Source of the DNA: Aerococcus loyolae
GTDB lineage: Bacteria; Bacillota; Bacilli; Lactobacillales; Aerococcaceae
Direction of reading: 5' to 3'
Assembly (NCBI RefSeq): GCF_002871915.2
Contig: NZ_CP126958.1
Location: 372,001 to 436,000 of the forward strand
DNA: 64,000 nucleotides
The position numbers were made by a program, and so were the translations under genes. Shown here piece by piece: positions 37,310 to 46,158 of the stretch; within the stretch, counting starts at the first letter, position 1, and each line of letters opens with the position of its first letter. The notes under the pieces were generated by a model that saw nothing but the letters and a program-made list of their open reading frames with translations, made no database searches and had not been told where the DNA came from.

Positions 37310-38395
37310 GTGTCAACCAGTGATATTACAATTATTATTCCTGCTTTAGAACCGAATGAGAAGTTAATAGCACTCTTAGAGTCCATTCGCAGACAAGATT
37401 CAGATAATTTTACAATTATTATCGTTAATGATGGGTCTTCTGCTGACTATGATTCCTATTTTAAGCAAGCGCATGAAGACTTTGGTGCCATTGTCTTAAA
37501 ACATGAGGAGAATTATGGCAAAGGGCGCGCGCTGAGAACGGCTTTTGACTATATCCTTCACCATCTACCTGATTGTCAGGGAGTCATTACTATTGATTCT
37601 GACGGGCAGCATACCTATGCCGATATGATGAAATGTATTGGAGCCTTTGAGCAAGATCCCGATGCCTTAGTTTTAGGAGTTAGAGATTTTCAAAACGAAG
37701 TGCCGTGGAAGAGTCAGTTTGGTAATCGCTTAACCCGCTATATTTTAAAAATGGTTACCGGTATTTGCTTAACCGACACCCAAACGGGGTTAAGAGTGAT
37801 TCCTAAAACTTATTTAGCCAGACTTTTGGAGATTTCAGGCGACCGCTTTGAATATGAATTAAAGATGATCATTGATGCTGCTAAGCAAAAAATTCCAATT
37901 AAGGAAGTGGCTATTGAGACCATTTACCATGATGATAATAAGGGGAGTCATTTTAACCCGATCAAGGATTCCATTGCTATTTATAGCGTATTTTTAGAAT
38001 ACATGGCTAATCAGACCTATTTTTGGAAATATATCCTGTCTTCGGTCTCTTCCTTTGTGGTAGATATTCTTTTATTCCATCTCTTTTCTGTACTCTTACC
38101 GCACGCCGCAAGTACCCTGACCATTTACTTAGCAACAATTATTGCTCGGACCATTTCATCGGTCTTTAACTACACCTTGAATCGATTTCTCGTTTTCAAG
38201 CAAGAATCTAAACAAAGCTTTATCAAATATGTCAGCTTGGTCATTGTGCAGATGTTCTTATCCGGAGGTTTAGTGTCTCTAATAAGCACCATCATGCAAT
38301 CGCAAGCAACGACCTTTATTAAGATATTTGTCGATTCCATGCTTTTCTTGTTGAGCTACTTTATTCAAAAACACTTTATCTTTAAAAGTAAATAG
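37310..38395 (+). CDS. GT2 glycosyltransferase-GtrA fusion
   Basis: The 361 aa product has an N-terminal GT2 domain of the polyprenyl-phosphate sugar synthase type (about 1-225: IIIPALEPNEKL, GKGRALRTAFDY, DSDGQH, DTQTGLRVIP). A C-terminal GtrA-like membrane domain with four hydrophobic segments follows (about 235-361). Such proteins make a polyprenyl-phosphate-linked sugar and help flip it outward, supplying GT-C enzymes. That fits the two GT-C-like proteins in the same locus. The start is GTG 37310, after AAGGAG. Confidence 0.87.
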   Translation: MSTSDITIIIPALEPNEKLIALLESIRRQDSDNFTIIIVNDGSSADYDSYFKQAHEDFGAIVLKHEENYGKGRALRTAFDYILHHLPDCQGVITIDSDGQHTYADMMKCIGAFEQDPDALVLGVRDFQNEVPWKSQFGNRLTRYILKMVTGICLTDTQTGLRVIPKTYLARLLEISGDRFEYELKMIIDAAKQKIPIKEVAIETIYHDDNKGSHFNPIKDSIAIYSVFLEYMANQTYFWKYILSSVSSFVVDILLFHLFSVLLPHAASTLTIYLATIIARTISSVFNYTLNRFLVFKQESKQSFIKYVSLVIVQMFLSGGLVSLISTIMQSQATTFIKIFVDSMLFLLSYFIQKHFIFKSK

Positions 38396-38400
38396 TATAA

Positions 38401-38529
38401 GAGTGCGACAGTCACATTAAAGGACGAAATCGCTGGAAAAAACTGGGATAAGCTCAGCTAATCTGAGCGTTACCAGTTTTTGAAGCGGACGTTCGTCCTG
38501 TGACTGGAGCAGGTTTGGAGAGTGCGACA
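38401..38529. repeat. Dispersed intergenic repeat with long hairpin (copy A)
   Basis: The segment begins and ends with GAGTGCGACA (38401-38410, 38520-38529). Nested arms CAGTCAC / GTGACTG, AGGACGAA / TTCGTCCT, AAAACTGG / CCAGTTTT and GCTCAG / CTGAGC form one hairpin, 38409-38506. Its first 29 bases recur, inverted and with 2 mismatches, at 53533-53561. Confidence 0.72.
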
Positions 38530-38581
38530 AGCGTAAGAAGAAGGAGCTCCCTTAGAAAAGTGCTGTCTTATAAGTTATACT

Positions 38582-38630
38582 AAAAAATAATAACCGCGAC
38601 CAGGTCTTCTTCTGGTCGCGGTTATTTTAG
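38582..38630. terminator. Bidirectional terminator
   Basis: Perfect 15-bp stem AATAACCGCGACCAG / CTGGTCGCGGTTATT with an 8-nt loop. T-rich tails on both strands serve the convergent genes on either side. Confidence 0.9.
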
Positions 38631-39979
38631 TTGTTAATCCAATTCTTGACTTCTGGAATTTGATCAGCAAAGACAAAGGTATAGCCCTGTTTTTTGAGTT
38701 CAGGGATATATTTTTTCATGGCTTCGGCAGTCGCTTTGATGGTATCGTGATGGAGGATAACGGCATGGTTATGGGCTTGACTTAAGACACGTTGGGTGAT
38801 TTGCTTAGTATCCATGGATTTCCAGTCTTCTGAATCAATATCCCAATAGATACCGGTTAAGTCTGGCCTTAAGCGAGCAATACGTTTTCTTTGGGCGCCG
38901 TGGGGATTACGGATATATTTAGGGCTGATGCCGGTGGCTTCTTTAATGGCCGTTTCGCCTTGGCTAATTTCGTCAACAACTTCTTTATCTCTTAAATTAG
39001 AGAAGTAAGGGTGGTCATAGGTATGGTTGCCAAGTTTATGACCTTCAGCTAAAATCCGTTGACTCACTTGAGGGTACTCTTTAACATGGTTGCCTTGTTG
39101 GAAGAACATGGCTTTGATCCCATATTGGTCGAGAATATCTAGAATAGCTCCAGTGTTTTCGGAAGGGCCATCATCAAAAGTTAGAGCGATCAATTTACGG
39201 TGATCAATCGAACTACCTGTCAGGTATTGGCCCAGTAGGGGTTGGTTTAATAGTTGATTTAAGACATCGTCTTTGAGCGGCGGATTGGATTGAATCAGAC
39301 TCTTGGCGTAGATTTTTGTTTTATTAGTAATTGCTTGGAGGCTATTCTTGAGCCGGGGTTGGCCTTCGATATTTATCGCAGTATCTTCGAGGATTTGACT
39401 AATTTCGTTAAATTTCTTTAAGTTAGCGTTAATTTGATCAGCTTGAAAACTGGTAGGCAGGTCGTTAAGAATTGATTGGAGTTTATCATCTAATTGGACA
39501 ATTTCTAAGGCGTTTTTATAGTGAATTTTTAATTCATCGGAGAGGGCATCGCCCACTGAGAAATCAAAGTGGGGAGCTAGCTTTTTAAGGTCAGCCAAGC
39601 TAACGCTATTATTTAGAATATCACGAGGATTCACTTTATCGCCAACCACAAAAGCCTCTGAATCATCATGTTGGTAGATTTGGTCAATGGCTTGGATAGC
39701 CGCTTGTTTCTGTTCGACCAGGGCAATTTCTTTAAGAGCTTTTTCTTTCTTCTCGGGCGCTAATTTATTGGCATTATCTTTGGCCGCTTGAATCATATCC
39801 TCGTCAATTTCGGGGTTTAAATAGGCATGATCGTCATCAATAAAGAGGGCATCCATGGTGATAGTATTTTGGGCTTGGTGCTTTTTATTGATTAGGTGGT
39901 GACGATAGGAAAACAGGCCTAAGGTTAATAAAATAATACTAAGTAAAACCAGGATAAGAACTTTTGATTTAGATTTCAT
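38627..39979 (-). CDS. Membrane-anchored polysaccharide deacetylase (NodB domain)
   Basis: The 450 aa product has an N-terminal membrane anchor (about 6-24), a helical spacer, and a C-terminal NodB domain. Catalytic motifs look complete: TFDDGPS, HTYDHP, DSEDW and ILHHD; motif 3 reads RNPHG rather than RxPYG. It is a paralogue of the protein at 26438-27766 and ends almost identically (IPELKKQGYTFVFADQIPEVKNW). It would deacetylate peptidoglycan or the locus polymer on the outer face of the membrane. Start ATG 39979 follows AAGG. It is monocistronic. Confidence 0.9.
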   Translation of the reverse strand: MKSKSKVLILVLLSIILLTLGLFSYRHHLINKKHQAQNTITMDALFIDDDHAYLNPEIDEDMIQAAKDNANKLAPEKKEKALKEIALVEQKQAAIQAIDQIYQHDDSEAFVVGDKVNPRDILNNSVSLADLKKLAPHFDFSVGDALSDELKIHYKNALEIVQLDDKLQSILNDLPTSFQADQINANLKKFNEISQILEDTAINIEGQPRLKNSLQAITNKTKIYAKSLIQSNPPLKDDVLNQLLNQPLLGQYLTGSSIDHRKLIALTFDDGPSENTGAILDILDQYGIKAMFFQQGNHVKEYPQVSQRILAEGHKLGNHTYDHPYFSNLRDKEVVDEISQGETAIKEATGISPKYIRNPHGAQRKRIARLRPDLTGIYWDIDSEDWKSMDTKQITQRVLSQAHNHAVILHHDTIKATAEAMKKYIPELKKQGYTFVFADQIPEVKNWINN

Positions 39980-40071
39980 GATACACGATTCCTTTTTAAT
40001 TAATGCTTTATATTATAACCATATCCCGTTAAAAAATATGAAAAAAATATGAAAAATAAGGCAAAAAATAT

Positions 40072-40110
40072 TAAAAAAGCGAACTTAGCTTTTCATAGCT
40101 AAGTTCGCTT
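40072..40110 (-). terminator. Terminator of the peptide-binding protein gene
   Basis: Stem GCGAACTTAGCT / AGCTAAGTTCGC, loop of 6; six T residues follow on the minus strand. Confidence 0.88.
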
Positions 40111-40130
40111 TCAAGTCGGTAGTTATGCTG

Positions 40131-41795
40131 CTATTGTTTGACTTTTTTCTTATCTGCTTTGATTGGTATAGTTTGGGAACTTTTCTCGTAGGCCATATTT
40201 TTAAAGTCAAAGAGAAAACCTTTGTCTGAGTATGGAGCCTGATTGATGACTTCTTCCCTTGAGAGATAGCTGTAGTCGCCTTTAATGATAGGGGTGGCAA
40301 GCTGATGTTTTTGGATTAATTGGTCAGCTTGACTTCTGTCTCCATCAGATAATTTGCCATTAGCGTTCTGCTTCATTAACTCTTGGAAAGTTTCCAGGTC
40401 ATCTCCCCAGTCTGCTTGGTAGTTTGGAGCCGTGTAGGGGAGGTAGAGCTCACTATTAGAATAATTATCATAGGCTTGTTGTTGACTGAGATAAAGGTCA
40501 AAATCTCCTTTTTGGAACCGCTCCATCAAGACTTTTTCCGACAAGGGCAAAATATTAATAACCAGGTGAGGGATTTTGCTTTCCCATTGTTTTTGTAAGT
40601 TTTTGGCTATTTTTTGCGAGAGGGCGTTATCGTCGGTAATCAAGTCCAGTTCAATGGCCTCAAATTGATAATCCTCTAAGAGCGCCTGCATACTTTTTTC
40701 ATTATCAAGAGCAGTTTTTTCTTGGACTTGACCCTCGCTTTGGGGATCTAAGGAGTAGCTGCTTTGTAAACTAGGCACAGTTTCAGTTAGGGACTGCCGG
40801 TCGATATTTTGTGCCAGGAGATCTCTTAGGCGCTGGTCATTGAGAATATTCTTCTTCCCGGCTTGATTAATATGGTAGAGGAGATTTTGGCTAAAAGGAC
40901 GCTTTAATGCGGTCCAATCTTCTTCCGGTGTACGACTAATCAAGATATCTGTTAAGCGTTGTTGGTAGGATTTTTTAGCTGTTTCAGTATTTTTGACATA
41001 TTGGACACTGAGTTTTTCAGTGGGATAGTCCGTCCAATTATGGTATTCTTCGTTACGGTCATAGGTCCAAGTATCCCAACCGCTCTCCCAAGCGCTTAAA
41101 TTGTAGGGGCCATTACTCAAAGTATTGATTGATTTTTGCCCATAGAGGTCATAGGTAATTTGACCGATAAAGTTTTTCGGTAGGGGGAAGAGCGCTGGAA
41201 AGGCTAGGGCTTGTTTGAGACTGTTATCATCCATATCAGGATCTTTTAAGGTGATTTTTAGCCGGTGATCATCTAAAGCCTGAACATGGAGTTGATCGAC
41301 ACCTACCTCGCCACTTAATACGGAGGAGGCATTATCGATTAAGGCTAACAATTTATAGGCATAAAAATTATGGTGCTCAGGGTTAACTAATTCTTGCCAG
41401 GCATAGACGAAATCGCTGGCAGTTACAGGATCATTATTACTCCATTGGGCTTCTGGTTTCAAGTGGATGATAACATCCTTGTTATGACGCTCAATCTCTC
41501 CGTTACTTACCCCTAGACTGATAGAACCATCTTTTTCTAAGCGGAAGAGCCCTTCACCCACCATATTCATGGCACTGAGTTCATAAGCCGTTTGCAGCTT
41601 ATTGGGGTTAAGGGATTTTAATTTATGAGTAGTCGTAAGTCCCAAGGCTTCACGGGGATGTTGGGCTTGTGGTTCCACTTTTTCCTCGGTCTTTGTTTCC
41701 GGCTTTTTAGGATCAGTGAAGCGGATTTGATCACAACCGCCCACAAGAACTAGTGAGCCTCCTAGGAGGAGTAAGGGAATGATTTTCTTTTGCAT
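40131..41795 (-). CDS. Peptide ABC transporter substrate-binding lipoprotein (OppA-like, orphan)
   Basis: The 554 aa protein belongs to the SBP_bac_5 family, which captures oligopeptides outside the cell. It has a lipoprotein signal (MQKKIIPLLLLGGSLVLVGGC, Cys21), then the family start LTTTHKLKSLNPNKLQTAYEL, the NDPVTASDFVYAWQ signature and a C-terminal lobe. I chose ATG 41795, which has AAAGAGG 6-8 nt upstream; a longer frame opens 39 bases earlier without support. No permease or ATPase genes adjoin it, so it must work with a transporter encoded elsewhere, or have another role such as peptide signal uptake. Confidence 0.9.
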   Translation of the reverse strand: MQKKIIPLLLLGGSLVLVGGCDQIRFTDPKKPETKTEEKVEPQAQHPREALGLTTTHKLKSLNPNKLQTAYELSAMNMVGEGLFRLEKDGSISLGVSNGEIERHNKDVIIHLKPEAQWSNNDPVTASDFVYAWQELVNPEHHNFYAYKLLALIDNASSVLSGEVGVDQLHVQALDDHRLKITLKDPDMDDNSLKQALAFPALFPLPKNFIGQITYDLYGQKSINTLSNGPYNLSAWESGWDTWTYDRNEEYHNWTDYPTEKLSVQYVKNTETAKKSYQQRLTDILISRTPEEDWTALKRPFSQNLLYHINQAGKKNILNDQRLRDLLAQNIDRQSLTETVPSLQSSYSLDPQSEGQVQEKTALDNEKSMQALLEDYQFEAIELDLITDDNALSQKIAKNLQKQWESKIPHLVINILPLSEKVLMERFQKGDFDLYLSQQQAYDNYSNSELYLPYTAPNYQADWGDDLETFQELMKQNANGKLSDGDRSQADQLIQKHQLATPIIKGDYSYLSREEVINQAPYSDKGFLFDFKNMAYEKSSQTIPIKADKKKVKQ

Positions 41796-41886
41796 AATAT
41801 ACCTCTTTATTCCATGATGTTCATATTCTAGCATGACTAAGATGCACTCGCAATTTCTCCCGGTTTAAGGAAAGCTTAAAAAACCA

Positions 41887-41918
41887 GAAAAAAGACTGGG
41901 TTTTCACTCCCAGCCTTA
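41887..41918 (-). terminator. Terminator of the small membrane protein gene
   Basis: On the minus strand: stem GGCTGGGA / CCCAGTC with loop GTGAAAA, followed by TTTTTT. Confidence 0.78.
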
Positions 41919-42203
41919 TTCCTTATCTTCGAGTTGTTTGACGCGATATTCTAAGTGGTTGACTTTATTTTCGAGTTCCTTAATTTGTTCAGTTTGGCTT
42001 TGAAAGTGGGCTTCTGTCTCATTAGGTGAGAAGATTTCTAAAACGCCCCAAACTAAGAGAAAGAGAACGATTAGGCCGATTAACAGGTAGCCCCAATTCA
42101 AGTGAGGAGATCCCTTATCTAGGTTCTCCAAGGTTTCATCGATATTAAGGTTTTCAATATCATCAATAAATTTTGAACGATTCTTTTTAGGTACTTTATT
42201 CAT
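41916..42203 (-). CDS. Small membrane protein with C-terminal coiled coil, function unknown
   Basis: The 95 aa product has a charged cytosolic N terminus (1-35), one strong transmembrane helix (about 38-60, WGYLLIGLIVLFLLVWGVLEI) and a heptad-patterned coiled coil at the C terminus (about 68-93). I do not recognise a family. The ATG has AAAGGAG upstream. It lies 61 bases downstream of the flavodoxin gene on the same strand, so it may share its transcript. Confidence 0.7.
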   Translation of the reverse strand: MNKVPKKNRSKFIDDIENLNIDETLENLDKGSPHLNWGYLLIGLIVLFLLVWGVLEIFSPNETEAHFQSQTEQIKELENKVNHLEYRVKQLEDKE

Positions 42204-42264
42204 AGTGCTCCTTTCCGTCCTTATATAAACTCGCTAGCTGTTTAATTAGCTAGGGGAAACTGAT

Positions 42265-42714
42265 TTAATGTGGTTTTTGCTTAGCTAAGTTGACCGCTGC
42301 CTGGGCGCCGGCTTCAATGGTTTCAATGTCTTCAGCATTGCAATCAATTTCAATTTTAATGGCTGGACAAGCTGCCTGAGCACCCGTTTGTAGGAATTGG
42401 TCATAGAAGTCATCGACGGATTGGCAATAATCAGGGTAATCGTGGTCTCCGGAGCCTAGGCTGATAAAAACCTTGCCAGTTAAATCTAAATCTTCCAAGT
42501 CTTCATAAAGGTCGACGACATCATCCGGTAATTCTGAGCCATAAGTATAGGTGCCTACAACACAGATATCCACATCGAGAAAGTCTTCGCCAAATAGGTT
42601 TAAGGAGGAATCCATATCAACTTCCACCCCTAAATCTTCTAAAGCTTCAGCCATAACGTCACAGGCTTCTTCTGTGTTACCAGTCATACTGGCATAAGCA
42701 ATTAAGGCTTTCAT
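42265..42714 (-). CDS. Flavodoxin
   Basis: The 149 aa acidic protein carries the FMN phosphate-binding loop SMTGNTE (9-15), the aromatic FMN-stacking region TYTYGSELPDD and the GSGDHDYPDYC region of short-chain flavodoxins. It shuttles electrons at low potential in the cytosol. The partner enzyme is not evident from context. The ribosome binding site AAGGAG is well placed. Confidence 0.92.
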   Translation of the reverse strand: MKALIAYASMTGNTEEACDVMAEALEDLGVEVDMDSSLNLFGEDFLDVDICVVGTYTYGSELPDDVVDLYEDLEDLDLTGKVFISLGSGDHDYPDYCQSVDDFYDQFLQTGAQAACPAIKIEIDCNAEDIETIEAGAQAAVNLAKQKPH

Positions 42715-42800
42715 TCTTATTCTCCTTTAATTTATTCATTTGACTAATAATCCCATCAAGTATAGCAAAAACGACTAAACAGCGCTAGTTTAAGCTTAAA

Positions 42801-42842
42801 ATAAAAACCAATAACTCCTTGTTAAAAGAGGTTATTGGTTGG
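42801..42842 (-). terminator. Terminator of the GntR gene
   Basis: On the minus strand: stem AACCAATAACCTC / GAGTTATTGGTT (one bulge), then TTTATTTT. Confidence 0.8.
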
Positions 42843-42848
42843 CTGACA

Positions 42849-43556
42849 TTATTTCATGGCGTAAGGCGAAGCTTGGTCAAAGACCGCTTTTTCTTGGTCA
42901 TTGAAATATTGATATTGGTGTAGAGTTAATAACTCAATTAAGGTACGTGTTTCGTCAAATTCATTACGTTTGGCTAGGAAAATAATATCTTGAATATAAA
43001 TAATATTTCTAGCTTGGTAAGCGCAATGCGTTTTGTCATCACCATCTTGTAAGTGGTTATGGACTCTTTCCAAAACAGAAGCATAACATTTAATGGCTTC
43101 TTCCACTAAGAAGTCATGTTGGGATAAATTGAGCAAGCTCTTAATAATCGCACATTCCCATTGGACGCAGTCTAAATAATTATCACTTTCAAAGGCAGCG
43201 ATTAAATTATTTAAATTTTGGTCAAGGTCAGCTGGTAAGTCTTTGGCGCTAGCTTTGTGCTTTAAAGCCCGGTCCATTAAGCGGAAATAGCAAATTGCAA
43301 AATAACGCAAACGGAAAGCGACCAAGTCGACATCCTCTAAACTGGTTTTGACAAAAAATCCTCGGTAGGGCCGCATTTCTACAATCTCTTCATCTGCTAA
43401 TATGGCTAGGGCAGCACGGATTGGGCTACGGCTCATATCTAATTTTTCTGAAATAGCTGCTTCCACAATATGATGATCATTTGGCCAATTGCCTTGGATA
43501 ATTTGGTCTTTCATATATAGGTAGGCGATTTGCTCAAGCTTTTGTTGTTTTCCCAT
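42849..43556 (-). CDS. GntR-family transcription regulator (FCD subfamily)
   Basis: The 235 aa product has an N-terminal winged helix (about 8-75; LYMKDQIIQGNWPNDHHIVEAAISEKLDMSRSPIRAALAILADEEIVEMRPYRGFFV) and an all-helical C-terminal FCD-type effector domain, as in FadR-like regulators of organic-acid or sugar-acid metabolism. No metabolic gene adjoins it. The inverted repeat at 43646-43678 in the divergent promoter region is a candidate site for autoregulation. Confidence 0.88.
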   Translation of the reverse strand: MGKQQKLEQIAYLYMKDQIIQGNWPNDHHIVEAAISEKLDMSRSPIRAALAILADEEIVEMRPYRGFFVKTSLEDVDLVAFRLRYFAICYFRLMDRALKHKASAKDLPADLDQNLNNLIAAFESDNYLDCVQWECAIIKSLLNLSQHDFLVEEAIKCYASVLERVHNHLQDGDDKTHCAYQARNIIYIQDIIFLAKRNEFDETRTLIELLTLHQYQYFNDQEKAVFDQASPYAMK

Positions 43557-43645
43557 AATTCATCTCCCCATCTATGGTATTCAAAAAAAAGTTTGATTGC
43601 AGGATATAAAGTATCAGTAGAAAATATTACTATATTGACATAGCT

Positions 43646-43678
43646 AATCATATCTTGCTTAAGATATTGTATATGATT
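43646..43678. promoter_or_regulatory. Inverted repeat in the gntR-map divergent region
   Basis: Outer arms AATCATAT / ATATGATT and an inner ATCTT / AAGAT pair lie directly downstream of a TTGACA (43635-43640), midway between the divergent genes. It looks like an operator; the regulator is unproven, with the adjacent GntR the first candidate. Confidence 0.45.
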
Positions 43679-43822
43679 TGTTTAAAAAAGACCAGAAAAA
43701 CTTGAAAAAAACTAATTTATTTCATAAATTGTTAATAAATCCCTTAAGGCCGAGAAATAAGCATATATTTTAAGGCTTTTATTGTATACTTAGCTATGAT
43801 AATTTATGAAAGGAAGAAATCA

Positions 43823-44638
43823 ATGATTACCATCAAATCTGAACGCGAAATTCAAGCCATGGCAGAAGCTGGCCGTTTAGTGGCAAGCATTATGGAAGAA
43901 TTACGCGATATTATCGAACCTGGTATTTCTACCATGGACATTAATGATTTCATTGAAAAACGTACTCGTCAAGCAGGAGCTATTCCTGAAGAAATTGGTT
44001 TTGAGGGTTATCCTTATGCATCATGTACCTCAACCAATGATGAAATTTGCCACGCCTTCCCGGATAAAAAGACCATTTTAAAAGCAGGCGATATTTGTTC
44101 GGTGGATACTGTCCTCTCTCTGGATGGATTCTTTACTGATACTTGCCATACTTTCAAGATTGGAGAGGTTGATCCTGAAGTCCAACATCTCTTAGATGTT
44201 ACTAAGAAGAGCCTTTACTTGGGAATTGAACAAGCAGTGGCTGGTAATCGAATTGGGGATATCGGCCATGCTATTCAAAACTATGCAGAAGCGGAAGGCT
44301 TTGGTGTTGTTCGTGACTTTGTCGGTCATGGCATCCAACCCACCATGCACGAAGATCCACAAATCCCTCATTATGGGCGTCCTGGACGTGGTCAACGCCT
44401 TCGTGAAGGCATGACCATTTGTATCGAACCCATGATTACCATGGGCGGCTATCAAGCCAAGGTGGATAGTAACGGTTGGACGGCACGCACAGTGGATGGC
44501 TCCTGGTGTGCCCAATATGAGCATACTCTAGTAGTCACTGCAGACAAACCCAAGATTTTGACCATGCAAAAAGCAGAAGCTGGTGACGAAAATTTAGGCA
44601 TCGACTCCTTGCAAATTGATTTTAATCGAGGAAATTAA
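43823..44638 (+). CDS. map: Methionine aminopeptidase, type I
   Basis: The 271 aa enzyme removes N-terminal Met from nascent proteins. Metal ligands are visible in SVDTVLSLDGFFTDTCH (two Asp), GHGI (His), CIEPMI (Glu) and QYEHTLVV (Glu), with the substrate His in NDEICHAFPD. ATG 43823 follows AAAGGAAG at 6 nt; an in-frame ATG at 43796 lacks a site. A TATACT -10 is at 43785-43790. The LCP gene follows after 19 bases. Confidence 0.95.
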   Translation: MITIKSEREIQAMAEAGRLVASIMEELRDIIEPGISTMDINDFIEKRTRQAGAIPEEIGFEGYPYASCTSTNDEICHAFPDKKTILKAGDICSVDTVLSLDGFFTDTCHTFKIGEVDPEVQHLLDVTKKSLYLGIEQAVAGNRIGDIGHAIQNYAEAEGFGVVRDFVGHGIQPTMHEDPQIPHYGRPGRGQRLREGMTICIEPMITMGGYQAKVDSNGWTARTVDGSWCAQYEHTLVVTADKPKILTMQKAEAGDENLGIDSLQIDFNRGN

Positions 44639-44657
44639 AAGCTAAGGAAGTGAAAAT

Positions 44658-46115
44658 ATGAAGCAATCGTCAATTCAAGAAAATCGACGGAGCTACCGCC
44701 ACCATCAACCCGATGATAATAAGAATAAAGGTAAAGGAAAGAAAATTTTTAAGGGACTGGGCCTGGTTTTAGGAATTATTGTAGTCGTCTTTATTATTCG
44801 CTTAGCCTTTAACTTCTTTAATTTTTCCGGGGCCATCTATCAGAATGTTGACCGGGAAAATATGCGTGATAGTCGGATATCGCTCAAGGATGGCGACCCA
44901 GTAAATATTTTACTCGAGGGGATCGATAATGGTGCTTTAATGTATGAAAATGTTAAGGATGGCCGTTCGGATGTCATGATGGTGATTACCATCAACCCCA
45001 AAGAAGGCAAATCAACCATCCTAAGCCTCCCCCGCGACACCCTGGCTCCCCAAGGGAAGACTAATGACTTCAATAAATTGAACCATGCTTATATGAACGG
45101 TGGCATGGAGGACTCCATTAATTCCATCCAACGTTTTCTTGATGTCCCTATTGACCACTATGTTGAAGTCAATATGCAAGGCTTCATTGATATTATTGAT
45201 GGCATGGGCGGTATTGAGATTACTTCGCCAATGACTTTTGAACAAGATGGGGTCAGCTTTACTGAAGGAGAAACACGGACCTTATCTGGTAAGGAAGCCA
45301 TGATGTATGTACGGATGCGTAAAATGGATCCTGAAGGGGATATTGGCCGGCAAAAACGTCAACAACAATTGGTTCAAGCTGTTATTGACCGACTCTTATC
45401 CATGGATACGGTCTTTAATTATGAAGAAATTCTGAATACTCTCGGTGATAACTTGCGGACTGATTTACGGCCCAATGATATGCTGGCCCTCCAACAAAAT
45501 TACTTACAAGCCCTTAAGAATCCTATCCACTTAGTCTTTGATGACTGGTTGGATTTGAATTTAACTTTTGGTTGGTATTTAGCGATTGAGGAAGAAGACC
45601 GCATCCGCATGTCTAATCGGATTCGGGCCTTACTGGAACTGGAACCGACCCAGTCGGCGATTGTTTACCCGGTAAGTTTTAATATTCCATCAGTCTATTT
45701 CCCTGTTTCGGATTTAAATGGTAATGGCATTCTAGAAGACGAAGAAATGGCCATTAAACCGGGCGTATATGAGAAAGATAAACTCGACCGTTTGATTGAA
45801 AAAGAATTTGGAGAAGAAGGTTTAAATTATGAGGCCCAAAATCAACCGCAAGTTGACGATGCTTCAGGGGATACGGTGAGACCAAGTGAAAATGGTTTGC
45901 CTCAAGCTGAAAGTCAGCAGCCTGCCTATCAGCCACAAGCACCGGTTAGTCCGACTCCCGCCCCCCAGCCTCAAGCTCCCGCACCCCTCCCTCAAGCTCC
46001 GGCTTCCCAAGCCCCAGCCTTGGGACCCAACCAAGCCCAACAACCGGCAGCAGGAGGGGGAGCACTGGCGCCAGAAAACACAGTGCCCGCTCAACAAGTT
46101 CCGGGAAGCTATTAA
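44658..46115 (+). CDS. LytR-CpsA-Psr (LCP) family cell-wall glycopolymer ligase
   Basis: The 485 aa membrane protein has a basic cytosolic N terminus, one transmembrane helix (about 35-55), and an LCP domain (about 82-250) with ILLEGIDNG, SDVMMVITINP, SLPRDT, KLNHAYMNGG and the arginine pair region YVRMRKMDPEGDIGRQKRQ. LCP enzymes transfer undecaprenyl-linked polymers (teichoic acid, capsule) to peptidoglycan. It would suit the polymer made by the 22-38 kb locus. The last 90 or so residues are a low-complexity Pro/Gln/Ala tail with repeated PQAP units, which may reach into the wall. Confidence 0.92.
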   Translation: MKQSSIQENRRSYRHHQPDDNKNKGKGKKIFKGLGLVLGIIVVVFIIRLAFNFFNFSGAIYQNVDRENMRDSRISLKDGDPVNILLEGIDNGALMYENVKDGRSDVMMVITINPKEGKSTILSLPRDTLAPQGKTNDFNKLNHAYMNGGMEDSINSIQRFLDVPIDHYVEVNMQGFIDIIDGMGGIEITSPMTFEQDGVSFTEGETRTLSGKEAMMYVRMRKMDPEGDIGRQKRQQQLVQAVIDRLLSMDTVFNYEEILNTLGDNLRTDLRPNDMLALQQNYLQALKNPIHLVFDDWLDLNLTFGWYLAIEEEDRIRMSNRIRALLELEPTQSAIVYPVSFNIPSVYFPVSDLNGNGILEDEEMAIKPGVYEKDKLDRLIEKEFGEEGLNYEAQNQPQVDDASGDTVRPSENGLPQAESQQPAYQPQAPVSPTPAPQPQAPAPLPQAPASQAPALGPNQAQQPAAGGGALAPENTVPAQQVPGSY

Positions 46116-46158
46116 TTGAATAAGAAATTGAGAAGTGAGAAAAGAAAGGAAGTCGATC

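Noticed and set aside
22192..39979. Prophage or integrative element carrying the glycan locus
   Set aside because: No integrase, phage, conjugation or transposase gene and no direct-repeat attachment sites were seen at the ends.
41796..41834. 13-residue N-terminal extension of the peptide-binding protein
   Set aside because: It would put charged residues before the lipoprotein signal and has no ribosome binding site, while ATG 41795 has one.
45900..46080. C-rich repeats as a possible tandem-repeat DNA element
   Set aside because: They are in frame and encode the Pro/Gln/Ala tail of the LCP protein.
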